Shown piece by piece: positions 24,933-31,601 of a stretch of DNA of 35,273 nucleotides. Numbering within the stretch: position 1 is the stretch's first letter; each line of letters starts with the position of its first letter. The translations under genes and the position numbers were made by a program. This DNA comes from an uncultured Oscillospiraceae bacterium (GTDB taxonomy: Bacteria > Bacillota > Clostridia > Oscillospirales > Ruminococcaceae), in NCBI GenBank assembly GCA_958448395.1, contig CAUDDP010000014.1, positions 1 through 35,273 of the forward strand. Direction: 5' to 3'. The notes under the pieces are model-generated. The model ran no database searches and had not been told where the DNA came from. It saw only the letters and a list, made by a program, of their open reading frames with translations.

Positions 24933-25385
24933 ATGAAAAAATACTATCTCGCCTACGGCTCAAACCTCAACGTTCAGCAGATGAAATATCGCTGCCCCGA
25001 TGCCAAGCCAATCGGCACGGCATTCATCAAGGGCTACGAGCTGCTGTTCAAAGGCTCGAAAACAGGCTCTTACCTCACAATTGAAAAGGCTGAGAACTCA
25101 AGAGTTCCAGTTGCTGTCTGGGAGGTTTCGGCTGCCGATGAACGCCGCCTTGATGTCTACGAGGGCTGCCCGACTTTCTACTACAAAACGGCAATGGAAG
25201 TCACCGTAAACCGCCGAAAAATCAAGGCTTTTGTGTACATTATGCACGAGGACAGACTGATAGGAATTCCGAGCAGTTCCTATGTCAGAACCTGCGTTCA
25301 GGGCTACCGTGATTTTGAATTTGACCTGAAATATTTGCGGCTTGCATTTGGAATCAGCGAAAGGGGTGCGAGAGATGAAAAGTGA
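24933..25385 (+). CDS. gamma-glutamylcyclotransferase-like protein (AIG2/GGCT fold)
   Basis: A 150-residue protein with YYLAYGSNLN (4-13), the substrate loop of the family, and LDVYEGCP with the candidate catalytic Glu77, then a C-terminal strand region (AFVYIM). Such enzymes cut gamma-glutamyl amides with release of 5-oxoproline, or act in the making of glutamyl-containing compounds. Directly after an amidoligase it could remove or edit the bond that the ligase makes (inference). The ribosome site AAAGGAA lies in a hairpin. Its end overlaps the zinc-ribbon gene by 11 bases. Confidence 0.85.
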   Translation: MKKYYLAYGSNLNVQQMKYRCPDAKPIGTAFIKGYELLFKGSKTGSYLTIEKAENSRVPVAVWEVSAADERRLDVYEGCPTFYYKTAMEVTVNRRKIKAFVYIMHEDRLIGIPSSSYVRTCVQGYRDFEFDLKYLRLAFGISERGARDEK

Positions 25386-25572
25386 AATCAGAGAACCGAG
25401 AACCTGCCCAAAATGCGGATGCACTTACACCGAACGACCTGCCATTTCAAGAATTGATGATACCCAAATTTGCCCTGACTGCGGAACTCGTGAGGCACTT
25501 GAAACAATTGGAGTTTCCACCGAGGAACAGGAAAAAATCATCAGCATCATTCATCGGAATTACGCTGAGTAA
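25375..25572 (+). CDS. small zinc-ribbon protein
   Basis: A 65-residue protein with CPKCG (11-15) and CPDCG (33-37), a rubredoxin-like zinc ribbon, followed by a helix (STEEQEKIISIIHRNYAE). GGGG at the end of the GGCT gene serves as ribosome site. Role unknown; probably nucleic acid or protein binding. Confidence 0.72.
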   Translation: MKSEIREPRTCPKCGCTYTERPAISRIDDTQICPDCGTREALETIGVSTEEQEKIISIIHRNYAE

Positions 25573-25586
25573 GCCAACCGGAGCCG

Positions 25587-25704
25587 CCACGTTGCCACAC
25601 ATCCGCCGTTCTGCTTTTCATTGGAAAGTTACCCCACACGCAGAACAGCAGCACACATGGGCAACAGTGTGGCTGTTGCGGCAAGGCATATATTGCACAA
25701 TTAC
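25587..25704 (+). ncRNA. 118-nt repeated non-coding element, copy 1
   Basis: Matches copy 2 (26722-26839) over 118 bases without a gap, 93 identical by hand count. Conserved blocks are CCACGTTGCCACAC, AAAGTTACCCC, GGGCAACAGTG and AAGGCATATATT. GTTGCC pairs with GGCAAC in both; in this copy GTTCTGC (25608-25614) also pairs with GCAGAAC (25640-25646). Candidate structured RNA or 3' element. A GGCGG/CCGCC hairpin follows near 25718-25732. Confidence 0.55.
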
Positions 25705-25759
25705 GAAACGAGCCAAAGGGCGGAGCTGCCGCCTTGGAAGGCTCTGAAAGGAGATTATC

Positions 25760-26119
25760 ATGCATATTTTAATCATCGAACCGGGCAAGCATCCCCGTGA
25801 GGCTGACATTGAAAACAGCCTTGAAAGCCTTCAGAAAACAGTCGGCGGATACATTGAGGCTTTGTACCCATATGAGGACAGAATCGCCATTGTTTGTGAT
25901 GAGGAGGCAAAGCTGAACTCCGATACACAATGGAACAGAATGCTTCCGAAATGCAGAGATATCATCAAGGGAACATTTTTTATATGTGGGCTCGGAGAGG
26001 AAGATTTCACGGACATATCACCTGAAATGGCTGAAAAGTACAAAAAGCGATTCTGGAATATCGAACGTTTCATTCCGACTCCGCATGGGCTGCTTCCGAT
26101 TATTCTGAGGGAAGAATAG
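25760..26119 (+). CDS. DUF3846 protein
   Basis: A 119-residue protein that opens HILIIEPGKHPREADIENSL and contains VGGYIEALYPYEDRIAIVCD and IIKGTFFICGLG, the recognisable DUF3846 core. Function is unknown; it is frequent in gut Bacillota mobile elements beside DUF4314 and amidoligase genes. AAGGAG precedes the ATG. A strong terminator follows. Confidence 0.85.
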   Translation: MHILIIEPGKHPREADIENSLESLQKTVGGYIEALYPYEDRIAIVCDEEAKLNSDTQWNRMLPKCRDIIKGTFFICGLGEEDFTDISPEMAEKYKKRFWNIERFIPTPHGLLPIILREE

Positions 26120-26140
26120 TCGTTAATCCACTGAAATTTA

Positions 26141-26185
26141 AGCCACGCCGAATGGTCTGTAAGGAACACTCGGCGATGGCTTTTT
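26141..26185 (+). terminator. terminator after DUF3846
   Basis: AGCCA-C-GCCGA (26141-26151) pairs with TCGGC-GA-TGGCT (26170-26181), then TTTTT. Confidence 0.8.
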
Positions 26186-26246
26186 CTTGTCAAAAATGTA
26201 CACTTCTCAGGCTGTATCTTTGTCACTATTATTATTCGAAAATCCG

Positions 26247-26275
26247 TTGACTTATCTCCAAAAAGACGGTAATAT
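26247..26275 (+). promoter_or_regulatory. cassette promoter 3
   Basis: TTGACT, 17 bases ending ACGG, TAATAT, then ACACACAACGGCAGCGGAG. Drives the acidic-protein gene. Confidence 0.72.
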
Positions 26276-26334
26276 ACACACAACGGCAGCGGAGATACAC
26301 TGCACGAAAGCAACGTAAAATGGAGGAAAAAACA

Positions 26335-26673
26335 ATGATCAGCTACGGAATGGCAAAGGCAAGAGCAATGGCGGGAAGAACGGACTGGAACGAGCGTGAG
26401 TACATCAGCAAGGCAGTCATCACATGGGTGGACAGCGATTACGAGTACGAGCTTGAGGTCGAGAACGAGGGCATGAGCGACAAGGAATTCAGGGCTTGGA
26501 TCGAAGCGGATGCCGAAGACCTCGCCAAAGAGGATGCGACGGAAAACGGTACGGTTTTCGAGGAAATCTACAGCATCAGCTACGAAACGGATTACATTGA
26601 CGACGACGCCCTTTTTGATGACGAGTACGATTCCTATTGCGAATTTGAATGGGAATGTGCAACAGGCAGATAA
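26335..26673 (+). CDS. very acidic cassette protein, possible DNA mimic
   Basis: A 112-residue protein with 33 Asp/Glu against 9 Lys/Arg, net charge about -24. The acidic residues are spread over the whole length (EYELEVENEG, WIEADAEDLAKED, DYIDDDALFDDEYD). An aromatic-rich C-terminus ends CEFEWECATGR. The charge and size recall antirestriction DNA mimics such as Ocr or ArdA, but I see no family motif. The ATG at 26335 follows GGAGG by 9 bases; an ATG at 26320 contains that site. It has its own promoter and a hairpin after it. Confidence 0.65.
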   Translation: MISYGMAKARAMAGRTDWNEREYISKAVITWVDSDYEYELEVENEGMSDKEFRAWIEADAEDLAKEDATENGTVFEEIYSISYETDYIDDDALFDDEYDSYCEFEWECATGR

Positions 26674-26682
26674 AACCAAATC

Positions 26683-26716
26683 AAAGCGGAATCCCGAAAG
26701 GGATTCTTGCTCGTAC
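26683..26716 (+). terminator. conserved post-gene hairpin, copy A
   Basis: AAAGCGG, stem GAATCCC-GAAA-GGGATTC, then TTGCTCGTAC. The flanks match copy B at 27791-27828 while the stem sequence differs but still pairs. There is no long T run, so terminator function is likely but not certain. Confidence 0.55.
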
Positions 26717-26721
26717 AGCTG

Positions 26722-26839
26722 CCACGTTGCCACACGTTTGCCGTTTTTCTTGTTCTCGCAAAGTTACCCCTTTTGCAGAACGTCGGCATACAGGGGCAAC
26801 AGTGGAGCTGTTATGGTAAGGCATATATTACACAATTAC
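26722..26839 (+). ncRNA. 118-nt repeated non-coding element, copy 2
   Basis: Gap-free partner of 25587-25704. GTTGCC/GGCAAC is kept. Here GTTCT (26753-26757) plus GCAAA can pair with TTTGC-AGAAC around the invariant AAAGTTACCCC. It follows the hairpin of copy A by five bases and precedes cassette promoter 4. Confidence 0.55.
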
Positions 26840-26879
26840 AAGGTCTGTTTTTCCTCGATATTTCGGTAGATTTAGCCGC

Positions 26880-26908
26880 TTGCTATTATTCACACTATGC
26901 GGTATACT
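26880..26908 (+). promoter_or_regulatory. cassette promoter 4
   Basis: TTGCTA, 17 bases ending GCGG, TATACT, then GTACAACGGAAGCGGAG. CGATATTTCGGTA and TTTAGCCGC precede it. Confidence 0.72.
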
Positions 26909-26965
26909 GTGTACAACGGAAGCGGAGAACCGCACCGAAAACCACGAAATTTGGAGGAAAAACAG

Positions 26966-27310
26966 ATGAAATTCTTAAGACATGACACACACATGATTGT
27001 AGGCTACAGACCGGTGGACATGAACGACCACGAAAACGAAAGCTCAGCGGTTGAGCTTACACTGCCGGACAGCTTTTCCGACAAGGCAAAAGCCTGCTGG
27101 GAATACTTCACAGGCTCGGCATTCATTTTCGAATACAAAGACCGCCTTGTAGTGACGGACGAGGGACTTTACCTTACCAACCACGGAGACGGCAGCCACG
27201 GTTCACCGATTGGCGGACCCCGCTGGGAATGCGATTCTTGGGATGAGCTGGAGCAGATTCTTGAAAAGACCTACGACGATCTTGCCGAGGACGGCTTGCT
27301 TGAAGAATAA
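26966..27310 (+). CDS. cassette protein of unknown function, 114 residues
   Basis: Begins KFLRHDTHMIVGYRPVDMND and carries KAKACWEYFTGSAFIFEYKD, YLTNHGDGSHG and GPRWECDSWDELEQIL, ending with an acidic tail. I do not recognise a family. GGAGG lies 8 bases before the ATG at 26966; a longer frame reaching upstream runs through the promoter and is not credible. It is a complete promoter-gene-terminator unit. Confidence 0.65.
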   Translation: MKFLRHDTHMIVGYRPVDMNDHENESSAVELTLPDSFSDKAKACWEYFTGSAFIFEYKDRLVVTDEGLYLTNHGDGSHGSPIGGPRWECDSWDELEQILEKTYDDLAEDGLLEE

Positions 27311-27319
27311 GATTCCATA

Positions 27320-27352
27320 ACGCAGGGGCGGATTACCGCCCCGAAGCGTTTT
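27320..27352 (+). terminator. terminator after the 26966 gene
   Basis: ACGC-A-GGGGCGG pairs with CCGCCCC-GAA-GCGT, loop ATTA, then TTTT. Confidence 0.8.
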
Positions 27353-27418
27353 CCCGAATGTGCATAACCGACAATCATGACAGCTGATTTTCCCCCGATA
27401 TTCTGTACTTTTAGCCGC

Positions 27419-27447
27419 TTGATGTATTTCAGAAAGTATGGTAATAT
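27419..27447 (+). promoter_or_regulatory. cassette promoter 5
   Basis: TTGATG, 17 bases ending ATGG, TAATAT, then ACTACACAACGGAACGGGAA. Preceded by CCCGATATTCTGTA and TTTAGCCGC as in promoter 4. Confidence 0.72.
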
Positions 27448-27505
27448 ACTACACAACGGAACGGGAACACCGAGCCGAAATACAAATCAAACGGAGGAAA
27501 CGATT

Positions 27506-27775
27506 ATGAAATGGGAAAAGGTTACAACAATGGAGCATCTTTGGAGCAACGGATGCGGCACGCAGGGTGCGGTGCTGAAGTACGGCGAAAAGGTTCTGGT
27601 GACAGGGCTGACCTACAGAGGATTTGAAGCCGCCATTTATGACTTCATCGAAACGGAGGAAGAGACGGGACTTTCCTACATCGAGTGCCGCCTCGGATTG
27701 AATGAGATTGCCCCGCATCCTTTTGATGACGGAGGCGATGCAATGAAGTGGTGCTTCAATCAGCTTGCAAAATAA
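27506..27775 (+). CDS. cassette protein of unknown function, 89 residues
   Basis: Begins KWEKVTTMEHLWSNGCGTQG and contains KVLVTGLTYRGFEAAIYDFI and GDAMKWCFNQLAK. No family recognised. GGAGG lies 8 bases before the ATG at 27506; the longer upstream frame crosses the promoter. Hairpin copy B follows 15 bases after the stop. Confidence 0.62.
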   Translation: MKWEKVTTMEHLWSNGCGTQGAVLKYGEKVLVTGLTYRGFEAAIYDFIETEEETGLSYIECRLGLNEIAPHPFDDGGDAMKWCFNQLAK

Positions 27776-27790
27776 GATGCTCAACCAACA

Positions 27791-27828
27791 AAAGCGGCAG
27801 CCCTTGAAAAAGGGGCTGTTGCTCGTAC
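27791..27828 (+). terminator. conserved post-gene hairpin, copy B
   Basis: AAAGCGG, stem CAGCCCTT pairing with AGGGGCTG (one G-U), then TTGCTCGTAC, the same flanks as copy A. Confidence 0.55.
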
Positions 27829-27903
27829 TTTCGTTTCCTCCGTCAATACAATTTCCGCCGTTTTTTCGGCTTATCTTTGTGTGATTTATGATTTCAAAAT
27901 GAC

Positions 27904-27932
27904 TTGATATCCTTGCTTTTTTATGGTAACAT
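27904..27932 (+). promoter_or_regulatory. cassette promoter 6, upstream of terL
   Basis: TTGATA, 17 bases ending ATGG, TAACAT. No cassette gene follows; instead there is a short leader, a terminator and terL. Confidence 0.6.
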
Positions 27933-27997
27933 AGGTTATACTGAAGGAGCAATCTCAATTAAAAAATCGCCCCAAGGGTGTTCAAAAATAAAGTTTC

Positions 27998-28022
27998 AGA
28001 CCTGATTTTTCAGGTCTTTTTT
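27998..28022 (+). terminator. terminator between promoter 6 and terL
   Basis: AGACCTGA (27998-28005) pairs with TCAGGTCT (28010-28017), loop TTTT, then six T. It would end a transcript of about 80 nt from promoter 6 unless read through. Confidence 0.8.
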
Positions 28023-28045
28023 CATGCCAACGGGAGGTGAATACA

Positions 28046-29479
28046 ATGGCAAAATTCAAACCGACACGTTTCATGGCTGAGGATTCCAGATACAGCAAAA
28101 AGGCGGCAGACTATGCCGTCAATTTTATTCAGTGTCTTTCTCATACCAAAGGCACATGGGCAGGCAAAAAGTTTGAACTGCTCGACTGGCAGGAGCAGAT
28201 TATCCGTGACCTTTTCGGAATCCTAAAACCGAATGGCTATCGTCAGTTTAACACGGCATACATTGAGATTCCAAAGAAAAATGGCAAGTCAGAGCTTGCG
28301 GCGGCAGTAGCACTTCTGCTCACCTGCGGTGACGGTGAAGAACGTGCCGAGGTTTACGGCTGTGCCGCCGATAGACAACAGGCTGCCATTGTTTTTGATG
28401 TTGCCGCCGATATGGTGCGAATGTGTCCGGCTCTGAATAAGCGTGTCAAAATTCTGACCTCGCAAAAAAGAATTGTTTACTTGCCGACAAACAGTTTTTA
28501 TCAGGTGCTTTCCGCTGAGGCTTATTCCAAGCATGGATTTAATATTCATGGTGTAGTGTTCGATGAACTGCACACGCAACCAAATAGAAAATTATTTGAC
28601 GTTATGACAAAGGGTTCAGGCGATGCAAGAATGCAGCCGTTATACTTTATCATTACAACCGCCGGCACGGATACAAATTCCATATGCTATGAAATACACC
28701 AAAAGGCAAAAGATATTATTGATGGCAGAAAATTTGACAAAACATTCTACCCTGTTATTTATGGCGCTGATGAATCAGAGGATTGGACTGACCCTGAAGT
28801 GTGGAAAAAAGCGAATCCTTCCCTTGGTGAAACCATAGGCATGGAAAAGGTTGAAGTGGCTTGTGAATCCGCAAGACAGAATCCGGGGGAAGAAAATGCG
28901 TTCCGACAGCTCAGATTGAATCAATGGGTAAAACAAGCAGTCCGCTGGATGCCAATGGAAAAGTGGGATAAATGTAAAATCACTTTTGATGAAGATTTTC
29001 TTGCAGGGCGTGTCTGCTATGGCGGTCTTGACCTTTCAAGCACGACCGATATTACGGCGTTTGTGCTTGTTTTTCCGCCGACTGACGATGACGATTTTTA
29101 CTATATTCTGCCGTACTTCTGGCTACCAGAAGAAACGCTTCCTCTGCGTGTCCGCCGTGACCATGTTCCATACGATTTGTGGGAACGGCAGGGCTATTTG
29201 AAAACAACTGAGGGAAATGTTGTCCACTACGGCTTTATTGAGAATTTTATTGATGAACTCGGCACAAAGTTTCACATCAAGGAAATCGCATTTGACCGTT
29301 GGGGAGCAGTTCAGATGTCACAGAATCTTGAAGATATGGGATTTACACTGGTGCAATTCGGTCAGGGTTATCGGGACACTTCCCCTACATTAGATATAAA
29401 TTTCTCAATTTGTTCCCGTTCTGGTGGGTCTGCCATTTCATCAGTCATGTTTAGTATAATGATTACTTTTTCTGGATAG
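28046..29479 (+). CDS. terL: phage terminase large subunit, truncated by insertion of prophage 2
   Basis: The packaging motor of prophage 1. Walker A PKKNGKS (76-82), Walker B VFDE (171-174), a TTAGT coupling segment, and two nuclease aspartates, Asp329 (GGLDLSS) and Asp417 (AFDRWGA), are present. Phage sequence stops after GQGYRDTSP at about residue 447; the last 30 residues come from prophage 2. TerL proteins of this type run to roughly 550-580 residues, so the C-terminal part with the last catalytic acid is missing and nuclease activity should be lost until excision. The ATG at 28046 is 9 bases after GGGAGG. It lies 9.8 kb from terS. Confidence 0.9.
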   Translation: MAKFKPTRFMAEDSRYSKKAADYAVNFIQCLSHTKGTWAGKKFELLDWQEQIIRDLFGILKPNGYRQFNTAYIEIPKKNGKSELAAAVALLLTCGDGEERAEVYGCAADRQQAAIVFDVAADMVRMCPALNKRVKILTSQKRIVYLPTNSFYQVLSAEAYSKHGFNIHGVVFDELHTQPNRKLFDVMTKGSGDARMQPLYFIITTAGTDTNSICYEIHQKAKDIIDGRKFDKTFYPVIYGADESEDWTDPEVWKKANPSLGETIGMEKVEVACESARQNPGEENAFRQLRLNQWVKQAVRWMPMEKWDKCKITFDEDFLAGRVCYGGLDLSSTTDITAFVLVFPPTDDDDFYYILPYFWLPEETLPLRVRRDHVPYDLWERQGYLKTTEGNVVHYGFIENFIDELGTKFHIKEIAFDRWGAVQMSQNLEDMGFTLVQFGQGYRDTSPTLDINFSICSRSGGSAISSVMFSIMITFSG

Positions 29480-30798
29480 ACTAACACTTTGTGGATAACT
29501 GTGTGAAAAAACATCTGCCGGTCTTCTGCATGTTCCAGTCGCAGAGCTAACCAGCGGAAATAGTTTTCAAAATGTTCCTTTTTTAGTTGTGGCTGTAAAA
29601 TCGGCAGCTTTTCAATTTCTGCTTTCTGTTCTTCCAATTGATTCAGTTTTTCTTGCAACGCTTTGGAATTTGGACAGGCAATCAGAGCATTCACTGTTCC
29701 TTGCAGCTGTTTTTCAATTTCGTTCAGTCTTTTGCTGCGATCCGGTTTCCCATTCATATCAGTTGTATAGATTTGATACAGCCGCTCTGCCAACACGGAA
29801 ACCTGTTCTTCTGTGAAAAAAGATTGCATGGCATCTATCACCAATTGTTCCAGCTTTTCGGCGTTTACATGCACATTGTTTTCTGTGTGTTCCCTGCTCC
29901 GGCAGGAATAATAAAAATACTTACGCTCTACAGATGAACCGCAAACATATCTTCCACAAACACCACATTGCAGCAGTCCAGACAAGGCGTAGATATGTCC
30001 TGTGGTGTGTTCTCTGGAACGATGGGCGGACTGGTCCAGCTTTTCTTTTACCCGGTCAAACGTTGCCTGTGCGATGATTGCAGGACAGGTTTCCGGTTCT
30101 TCAATGCCGTCTATGTAGTGCGTGCCCGTATATTTATCATTGTGCAGAATGTCGGAAATCGTATAGCGTTTGAACTCGTTTCCGTAGTTTGTCCGGTATC
30201 CGTCTGCATTCAGCTTATCTGCAATGGATTGGATGGTACAGCCGGAAAGATAGCTTTTAAAAATCCACTGTACATTTGCAGCCTGCTCTTCGTTAATCAC
30301 AAATCGCTTGTCCTGTCGGTCGTAGCCGTACAACACACGACCTCCAAAGTTATGTCCTTTTATGATACTCTCTCGAATGCCACGCTTGCACTTTCGGGAA
30401 AGTTCTCTGCTGAAATATTCGTCCATGGATTCTAGTAAACCCTCAATCAGAATGCCCTCTGGGCTGTCTGTAATGCGTTCTGTTGCAGATAATACCTTGA
30501 CACCATTCTTTTTCAGTTGCTGCTTGCTGATGGCACTGTCGTAACGACTACGGGCGAATCGGTCAAGCTTATAGACCAGTACATAATCCCATCCGCCGTT
30601 TTTGCTATCTTTCAGCATTTTCTGAAATTGTTCCCGATGGTCCGTGGAAGTGCCAGAGGTTGCCCGGTCGATATATTCGCCTACAATTTGAATTTGTTCT
30701 GCTTTTGCGAATTCTTCGCAGACTCTCCGCTGCCCTTCAATACTCTGCTCGGTCTGCCGGTCACTGGAATAACGACCATAAAACACTGCTCTTTTCAT
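29368..30798 (-). CDS. large serine recombinase (integrase of prophage 2)
   Basis: A 476-residue integrase. The catalytic domain has GRYSSDRQTEQSIEGQ with nucleophile Ser11 and YKLDRFARSRYDSA. A recombinase domain follows (GRVLYGYDR, DILHNDKYTG), then a zinc ribbon (CGVC 278-281, Cys298) and a coiled coil (RLNEIEKQLQ and beyond). AAGGAG precedes the ATG. Its gene ends at the element boundary, where such integrases usually sit, and its last codons may come from the terL side of the junction. It should insert the element into terL and, with a directionality factor not seen here, excise it. Confidence 0.93.
   Translation of the reverse strand: MKRAVFYGRYSSDRQTEQSIEGQRRVCEEFAKAEQIQIVGEYIDRATSGTSTDHREQFQKMLKDSKNGGWDYVLVYKLDRFARSRYDSAISKQQLKKNGVKVLSATERITDSPEGILIEGLLESMDEYFSRELSRKCKRGIRESIIKGHNFGGRVLYGYDRQDKRFVINEEQAANVQWIFKSYLSGCTIQSIADKLNADGYRTNYGNEFKRYTISDILHNDKYTGTHYIDGIEEPETCPAIIAQATFDRVKEKLDQSAHRSREHTTGHIYALSGLLQCGVCGRYVCGSSVERKYFYYSCRSREHTENNVHVNAEKLEQLVIDAMQSFFTEEQVSVLAERLYQIYTTDMNGKPDRSKRLNEIEKQLQGTVNALIACPNSKALQEKLNQLEEQKAEIEKLPILQPQLKKEHFENYFRWLALRLEHAEDRQMFFHTVIHKVLVYPEKVIIILNMTDEMADPPEREQIEKFISNVGEVSR
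29371..29390. other. attachment-site junction (attL-type) of prophage 2 inside terL
   Basis: The terL reading frame loses similarity at GACACTTCCCCTACATTA. The integrase stop codon (29368-29370 on the minus strand) lies just on the terL side. The core dinucleotide cannot be fixed without the other junction, which is outside the window. Confidence 0.6.
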
Positions 30799-30817
30799 GA
30801 AATACTCCTTAATCGTA

Positions 30818-30850
30818 CCGCCCTACAATTCCTTGCAGGGCGGATTTTTA
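30818..30850 (+). terminator. hairpin with T run between integrase and immA
   Basis: CCGCCCT pairs with AGGGCGG (30837-30843), then ATTTTTA. It faces the plus strand, so it would stop transcripts antisense to the integrase gene. A second one of the same orientation is at 30982-31006 (ATGCCC/GGGCAT, then six T). Confidence 0.55.
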
Positions 30851-31007
30851 CTTGTTGTTAATAAATTGTTGAAACTGTTCAAATACTTGTCGTTCCAGTG
30901 GATGTATTAAAAGTTTGTTTCTTGCAAGCAAGATTTGCATCCTTCTGGCACGAATTTCTGCCGCCTACATCGTTTCAATCTATGCCCTTCTGGGGCATTG
31001 TTTTTTA

Positions 31008-31601
31008 TTATGCATATCCATATAACTCAGCTGGCGTACAGCCGACCATATAACAGTACACTTTTTCATCAATCAAATTATAATTATGTGCCGTTATATA
31101 ATATTCATCAGATTTTTTATTGCCAATAGAAGCTCTCGCCATTGGCTCAGAAATGTGAAAACATTCTATGTAATCAGAAACTGTTTCCAATTGAAAACCA
31201 TCTATAATTTGGATGGGACATAGAAGATTCCTTGCAAAACAATTTGCTTCTTTATTTGCAATTTCATTATCCTCGGTATGCCCGAGAACAATATGTCCTA
31301 ATTCGTGTGCAAGTGTAAATTTAATCGTTGAATTATCTTTCAAATCATTGTAATAAACAAGGAATCTATCATTGCAATAATCGGCAACAGTAAATCCATA
31401 CTCACTTGAAGCATATTGATAAGTAAATTCATTATGTGTAATTTTTATTTTTTGGGCAGCATTTGAATAAGAGCAGGTTCTTATATTAGTAAATTTTCTA
31501 ATAATGCAAAAAACTTTTATTTCAGGGAAAGTACTATCATAATATTGTAATACATCATATGCTGCATTTGTTGCACGTTCATAGTTAGGAAATTCAATCA
31601 T
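31008..31601 (-). CDS. ImmA/IrrE-family metallopeptidase
   Basis: A 197-residue zinc peptidase with HELGHIVLGH (99-108) and NKEANCFARNLL supplying the third ligand. ImmA-type enzymes cut the partner phage repressor and release the lytic or transfer genes. The repressor gene is immediately upstream, overlapping by eight bases, the usual pairing. The ATG at 31601 has GGAGG five bases before it; TTG directly ahead is an alternative. The C-terminal CTPAELYGYA is a typical short tail. Confidence 0.88.
   Translation of the reverse strand: MIEFPNYERATNAAYDVLQYYDSTFPEIKVFCIIRKFTNIRTCSYSNAAQKIKITHNEFTYQYASSEYGFTVADYCNDRFLVYYNDLKDNSTIKFTLAHELGHIVLGHTEDNEIANKEANCFARNLLCPIQIIDGFQLETVSDYIECFHISEPMARASIGNKKSDEYYITAHNYNLIDEKVYCYMVGCTPAELYGYA

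Larger units (their letters stand above)
7979..29386 (+). mobile_element. prophage 1: replication, packaging and cargo region, cut by prophage 2
   Basis: All but one gene run left to right in phage order: regulator, helicase, polymerase, primase, nuclease, late activator, HNH, TerS, methyltransferases, cargo, TerL. The left boundary is only a guess from the terminators and the change of gene type near 7.75-7.98 kb; no integrase or attachment site of this element lies in the window. Portal, capsid and tail genes should lie beyond prophage 2. The large terminase gene is interrupted near 29380, so the element cannot package DNA unless prophage 2 is precisely excised. Confidence 0.75.

Noticed and set aside
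25382..25747. Open frame covering the first copy of the 118-nt element
   Set aside because: It has no ribosome site, overlaps the zinc-ribbon gene out of frame, and the matching frame in copy 2 stops after about 31 codons (TAA near 26815), so the element is better treated as non-coding.
26510..26985. Two open frames running through copy 2 of the element and promoter 4
   Set aside because: Both lack ribosome sites and cross hairpins and a promoter that explain the sequence better.
28037..28045. GTG upstream start for terL
   Set aside because: It overlaps the GGGAGG ribosome site; the ATG at 28046 is correctly spaced.
29589..30861. Plus-strand open frames opposite the integrase gene
   Set aside because: They are antisense shadows of a well-conserved recombinase and lack ribosome sites.
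30868..30883. GTTGAAACTGTTCAAA as a sixth repressor operator
   Set aside because: The arms are 16 bases end to end instead of 17 and the last base is wrong, so it breaks the pattern the five others keep.
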